A stretch of 9,812 bases of DNA, taken from NCBI GenBank assembly GCA_003221595.1, contig QHSM01000359.1, positions 1-9,812 of the forward strand, in the 5' to 3' direction. Position 1 is the first letter of the stretch. Every line of letters starts with the position of its first letter. This DNA comes from Candidatus Rokuibacteriota bacterium (GTDB lineage Bacteria > Methylomirabilota > Methylomirabilia > Rokubacteriales > CSP1-6). A program made the translations under genes and the position numbers. A model generated the notes under the pieces. It did not search any database. It saw only the letters and a list, made by a program, of their open reading frames with translations, and was not told the origin of the DNA. Shown here in pieces: positions 7,344 through 9,812 of this stretch.

Positions 7344-7432
7344 CGTGGCTCCCTTGCGGCCCGGCGGCCTTGACTTTCACCGGGCACGCGGTGATCGTAC
7401 AACCTCGTGAGCGGCGCGGAAAGCCTGACCCG
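7344..7432. promoter_or_regulatory. Divergent control region
   Basis: The 89 bases between the two divergent starts must hold promoters for both directions. Plus strand: TTGACT at 7370-7375 is a fair -35, but no good -10 follows at 16-18 bases; TACAAC (7398-7403) is too far away. Minus strand: TTGTAC (7402-7397) with TGAAAG (7379-7374) at a 17-base spacer is weak. The one clear element is the dyad at 7377-7394. The two start regions show AAGGGAG for the minus gene and a weak GGAAAG (7418-7423) for the plus gene. Confidence 0.4.
7377..7394. promoter_or_regulatory. 18-bp interrupted palindrome, possible shared operator
   Basis: TCACCG (7377-7382) and CGGTGA (7389-7394) are perfect 6-bp inverted arms around six bases. 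The site lies just after the TTGACT -35 candidate for the plus strand and overlaps the weak minus-strand promoter, so one bound dimer could control both operons. The size fits many TetR- or GntR-type sites, but no regulator gene is in the window. Confidence 0.35.
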
Positions 7433-8215
7433 ATGACCGAATCGCCCGTCACGTTCGAAGCCAGTGACGGCGTGGGCTGGATCACGCTCAATCGGCCCGC
7501 GGTCCTCAACGCGCTGTCCACCGAGCTCGTGGTCGCGCTGGCCGACTGCGCCGCGCGCGCGGCCGCCGACACGACGGTCGCCCAGGTGGTCGTTCGCGGG
7601 GCCGGCCGCGCGTTCTGCTCGGGCATGGATCGGACCGCGCTCGCGGCGGGGACGGTCGGCGACGCGTTCTATCGCCACTGGAACCGCGCGCTCGACTGCC
7701 TCGAGGACATGCCGAAGGTGACGCTGGCCGTGCTTCACGGCTACTCCATCGGCGGCGGGCTGCAGCTGGCGCTGGCGTGCGATCTTCGGGTGGCCACCGA
7801 CGACGCGGTCATCGGCCTCGGCGCGACGCGCCACGGTCTCGTTCCCGACGGCGCCGTGCTGAGGTTGGCGCGCGTCGTCGGCGTGGGGCGCGCCAAGGAG
7901 CTGGCCCTGCTGAACGAGAACGTCAGCCCCGCCGAGGCGCGCGCCATGGGCCTCGTCAACCGCGTGTGCTCGCGCGCCGATCTCGACCGGACGGTGGCGG
8001 CCATCGTCGAGACGGCACGCGCCGCGTCGCCGACCGCCAACGCGCACACCAAGCGGCTGCTCCACAGCTCGTTCCACCGCGATCCCCGCGAGCAGCTCGA
8101 GGAGGTCCTGCGGGCGCAGGACGAGTGCGTGAGGTCGTGGGAGATGGGGGAGGCCAACCGCGCGTGGCACGAGAAGCGCGAGGCCCGGTTCTACCCGCCG
8201 CGCCCGCGCGCCTGA
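7433..8215 (+). CDS. Crotonase-superfamily protein (enoyl-CoA hydratase/isomerase family)
   Basis: Acyl-CoA enzyme of the crotonase fold, 260 residues, the normal length. The first oxyanion-hole segment is AGRAFCSGMD (57-66) and the second is HGYSIGGGLQLALACD (102-117). Both glutamates needed by classic enoyl-CoA hydratases are absent: the position after GGGxx carries Gln111 and the second site carries Ala131. Asp139 in GLVPDGA sits where isomerases of the PaaG type and 4-chlorobenzoyl-CoA dehalogenase place their key Asp. Hydration is therefore unlikely; isomerisation or another CoA reaction is more plausible. The ATG at 7433 is chosen because homology begins at once (TFEASDGVGWITLNRP); upstream in-frame sequence is control region. 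It is first in an operon one base ahead of the LivG-type gene, which suggests that the imported acid is processed as a CoA thioester. Confidence 0.9.
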   Translation: MTESPVTFEASDGVGWITLNRPAVLNALSTELVVALADCAARAAADTTVAQVVVRGAGRAFCSGMDRTALAAGTVGDAFYRHWNRALDCLEDMPKVTLAVLHGYSIGGGLQLALACDLRVATDDAVIGLGATRHGLVPDGAVLRLARVVGVGRAKELALLNENVSPAEARAMGLVNRVCSRADLDRTVAAIVETARAASPTANAHTKRLLHSSFHRDPREQLEEVLRAQDECVRSWEMGEANRAWHEKREARFYPPRPRA

Positions 8216-8216
8216 G

Positions 8217-8868
8217 ATGGCCGACGACGTCATCCTGGAAACCGAGGACCTCACCAAGGAGTTTCGCGGGTTACTTCCTGGCGCCCACCCGCGGCCGTAT
8301 TCGATTCAAGGGCCGCGAGATCACCGGCTCGCACCCGGCCGACATCGCGCGGCTCGGCCTCGTGCGCTCCTTCCAGATCTCGGCGGTGTTCCCCCACCTC
8401 TCGGTGCTGGAGAACGTACGCGTCGCGCTCCAGCGCAAGCGCGGCACCTCGTTCGATTTCTGGCGGCCCCAGCGCGTGCTCGACGAGCTGAACGCCCGCG
8501 CGCTCGAGCTGATCGACGCGGTCGGCCTCGCGCCGTTCGCAAGGACGCTCGCGGTGGAGCTGCCGTACGGCCGCAAGCGCGCCCTGGAGATCGCGACGAC
8601 GCTGGCGCTGGACCCGGAGATGATGCTCCTCGACGAGCCGACCGCCGGCATGGCGCACGAGGACGTGGAGCGGATCTCGGCCCTGATCAAGCGCGTCGCG
8701 GCGAACCGGACCGTCCTGATGGTCGAGCACAACCTCAGCGTGGTCGAGAACCTCTCGGACACCATCACCGTCCTGGCGCGCGGCGAGATCCTCGCCGAGG
8801 GCGACTATCGGACCGTGGCGCGGAGTCCCGAGGTGATCCAGGCCTACATGGGGTCGGGCCATGCTTGA
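8217..8868 (+). pseudogene. livG: LivG-type ABC ATPase lacking the Walker A segment
   Basis: ATPase of a branched-chain-amino-acid-type importer, broken near its start. The ATG at 8217 gives MADDVILETEDLTKEFRG (18 codons), the usual LivG opening. The frame then shifts by one base at about 8268-8271 and continues as YFLAPTRGRIRFKG to a stop at 8866-8868. Against E. coli LivG, roughly 36 codons less one base (about 107 bases) are missing, exactly the stretch with GPNGAGKT (Walker A). The rest is sound: the Q-loop region VRSFQIS, signature variant LPYGRKR (8560-8580), Walker B MMLLDEP (8620-8640) and switch His (8728-8730). It overlaps the LivF-type start by 8 bases. Without Walker A it cannot bind ATP. 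Either the gene is dead or the assembly dropped bases; the clean downstream frame fits a recent or artificial event. Confidence 0.85.
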
Positions 8869-9565
8869 GCCGCTGCTCGAGGTTCGGGACCTCCACGGGT
8901 GGTACGGCGAGTCGCACGTCCTGCACGGCGTCGATTTCGAGATCATGCCCGGCGAGACGGTGACGCTCCTGGGGCGCAACGGCGCCGGCAAGACGACCAC
9001 GCTCAAGTCGATCATGGGAATCGTGGCGCGGCGGCGCGGCTCGGTTCGGCTCGGGGCCCGCGAGCTCATCGGCCTGCCGTCGAACCGGATCGCGCGGCTC
9101 GGGCTCGCGTTCTGCCCGGAGGAGCGCGGCATCTTCGCGAGCCTCACGGTGGAGGAGAATCTCCGGCTCCCGCCGGTCGTCCAGCCCGGCGGGCTCGGCA
9201 TCGACGCGATCTACGACCTGTTCCCCAACCTGAGAGAGCGACTCCGGGCCGGCGGAGCCACGCTGTCCGGCGGCGAGCAGCAGATGCTGGCGATCGGCCG
9301 AATACTACGGACGGGCGCCCGGCTCCTGCTGCTCGACGAGCCGACCGAAGGCCTGGCCCCGGTCATCGTCCAGCAGATCGGCGCCACGCTCCGGCGGCTC
9401 AAGCGCGAAGGGTTCACCGTCCTGCTCGTCGAGCAGAACTTTCGCTTCGCCGCCACCGTCGCCGACCGTCACTACGTGATGGAGCACGGCCGCGTGGTGG
9501 ACATGATTCCGAACGCACAACTGGACGCCAGCATGCCCAAGCTGCACGACTACCTCGGGGTATAG
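8861..9565 (+). CDS. livF: LivF-type ABC transporter ATPase
   Basis: Cytoplasmic ATP-hydrolysing subunit of a branched-chain-amino-acid-type (HAAT family) importer, 234 residues as expected. Walker A is GRNGAGKTT (38-46), the LivF-typical PEERGIF is at 86-92, the signature LSGGEQQ at 135-141 and Walker B LLLLDEPTEGL at 155-165. The switch position is Gln192 in LLVEQNF, normal for LivF, where LivG has His. The gene is intact, unlike its LivG partner upstream, with which it overlaps by 8 bases for translational coupling. The C-terminus (LHDYLGV) matches the usual ending. These ATPases act as a LivG/LivF pair, so the transporter would fail if the LivG lesion is real and no other copy serves. No LivH or LivM permease gene is seen; they may lie past the window end. 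Confidence 0.93.
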   Translation: MLEPLLEVRDLHGWYGESHVLHGVDFEIMPGETVTLLGRNGAGKTTTLKSIMGIVARRRGSVRLGARELIGLPSNRIARLGLAFCPEERGIFASLTVEENLRLPPVVQPGGLGIDAIYDLFPNLRERLRAGGATLSGGEQQMLAIGRILRTGARLLLLDEPTEGLAPVIVQQIGATLRRLKREGFTVLLVEQNFRFAATVADRHYVMEHGRVVDMIPNAQLDASMPKLHDYLGV

Positions 9566-9593
9566 TGCCGCCGTTGGAGCACAGGGCGGCCAC
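9565..9593 (+). repeat. Weak hairpin between LivF and binding protein genes
   Basis: GCCGCC (9567-9572) can pair with GGCGGC (9585-9590); allowing one bulged base, the stem extends to GTGCCGCC with GGCGGC-C-AC. The loop is 12 bases and no U run follows. It could help give the binding protein a different mRNA level, but in GC-rich DNA such pairing is common. Confidence 0.2.
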
Positions 9594-9594
9594 A

Positions 9595-9600
9595 AAGGAG
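9595..9600 (+). promoter_or_regulatory. Ribosome binding site of the partial binding protein gene
   Basis: AAGGAG lies eight bases before the ATG at 9609. It is the strongest ribosome site in the window and fixes that start, as fits a binding protein made in excess over its ATPases. Confidence 0.7.
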
Positions 9601-9608
9601 CGAAGCGC

Positions 9609-9812
9609 ATGACCACTGCACGCATCGCGGCCCTCATCGGCATCCTGATCCTGGTGGCGAGCCCGGCCCGCGCCCAGATCTCCGACGGCGTCGTCAAGAT
9701 CGGCGTGCTCAACGACCAGTCGAGCCTCTACGCCGATCTGGCCGGCCAGGGGTCGGTCGTCGCGGCGCGGATGGCGGTCGAGGACTTCGGCGCCGCCGCC
9801 AAGGGATTGAAG
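9609..9812 (+). CDS. Branched-chain-amino-acid-type substrate-binding protein, partial (5' end)
   Basis: The first 68 codons of a periplasmic receptor of the LivJ/LivK type (Peripla_BP_6), cut by the window end. A Sec signal peptide (1-22, hydrophobic core AALIGILILVA, cleavage after ARA) precedes the mature start QISDGVVKIGVLNDQSSLY. The following AARMAVEDFG is the typical first helix of the family. It lies 43 bases after the LivF-type gene on the same strand and belongs to the same transporter. Members with this N-terminus in soil bacteria are often linked to aromatic or short organic acids rather than amino acids; that, with the crotonase upstream, is only suggestive. The ligand-binding residues are beyond the window. 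Confidence 0.88.
   Translation, partial: MTTARIAALIGILILVASPARAQISDGVVKIGVLNDQSSLYADLAGQGSVVAARMAVEDFGAAAKGLK

Noticed and set aside
3787..7626. A 1279-codon open frame on the minus strand
   Set aside because: It is a chain of high-GC read-through: out-of-frame sequence over the NitT/TauT-type binding protein, then the broken and intact paralogues that share its frame. Only the parts from 6366 to 5479 and 5118 to 3787 are real coding.
8262..8280. Programmed frameshifting as the explanation for the LivG-type gene
   Set aside because: A frameshift would restore reading but not the missing 36 or so codons with Walker A; no slippery heptamer is seen.
1..9812. CRISPR arrays, tRNA or rRNA genes, insertion sequences, attachment sites
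   Set aside because: I saw no regularly spaced repeats, no tRNA-like cloverleaf or rRNA motif, no transposase or integrase coding and no terminal repeats with target duplications.

Overview
This is a GC-rich bacterial chromosomal window with six genes on the minus strand (324 to 7343), four on the plus strand to their right (7433 to the end), and one small plus-strand gene at the left edge. The high GC content, the many solute-binding proteins with twin-arginine signal peptides, and the crotonase plus Liv-type ABC arrangement resemble soil or groundwater lineages such as Candidatus Rokubacteria/Methylomirabilota or Betaproteobacteria. That placement is an impression from gene style, not a computed result. 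There are no rRNA or tRNA genes, CRISPR arrays, insertion sequences or phage genes that I can see.

Left part (1-3790): a 67-residue cysteine-rich small protein (117-320) converges with an incomplete Opp/Dpp-type peptide transporter read leftwards: binding protein (3713-2169), DppB-like permease (2124-1198) and DppC-like permease (1232-324). No ATPase gene for it lies in the window. A sigma70-like promoter with a 15-bp palindrome between its -35 and -10 elements lies just upstream of the binding protein (3761-3790). A 15-bp perfect hairpin separates the binding protein gene from the permeases.

Middle (3787-7343, minus strand): a NitT/TauT (NMT1/SsuA-like) binding protein without its own permease or ATPase is followed by two tandem paralogues of a family I do not recognise. 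The layout is signal peptide, large exported domain, one membrane segment, and a BamE/SmpA-like C-terminal domain. The downstream copy (5118-3787) is intact. The upstream copy (6366-5115) has lost about 110 bp covering the membrane segment and is frameshifted.

Right part (7433-9812, plus strand): a crotonase-superfamily enzyme lacking both hydratase glutamates, a LivG-type ATPase gene missing about 107 bp including the Walker A motif, an intact LivF-type ATPase, and the start of a branched-chain-amino-acid-type binding protein cut by the window end. A short divergent control region (7344-7432) with an 18-bp dyad separates the two strands.

The most striking points are the duplicated unknown family and the two frame-breaking deletions of nearly equal size (about 107 and 110 bp) 2.8 kb apart. 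These could be real gene decay or an assembly fault. I see no convincing new defence or mobile system here.
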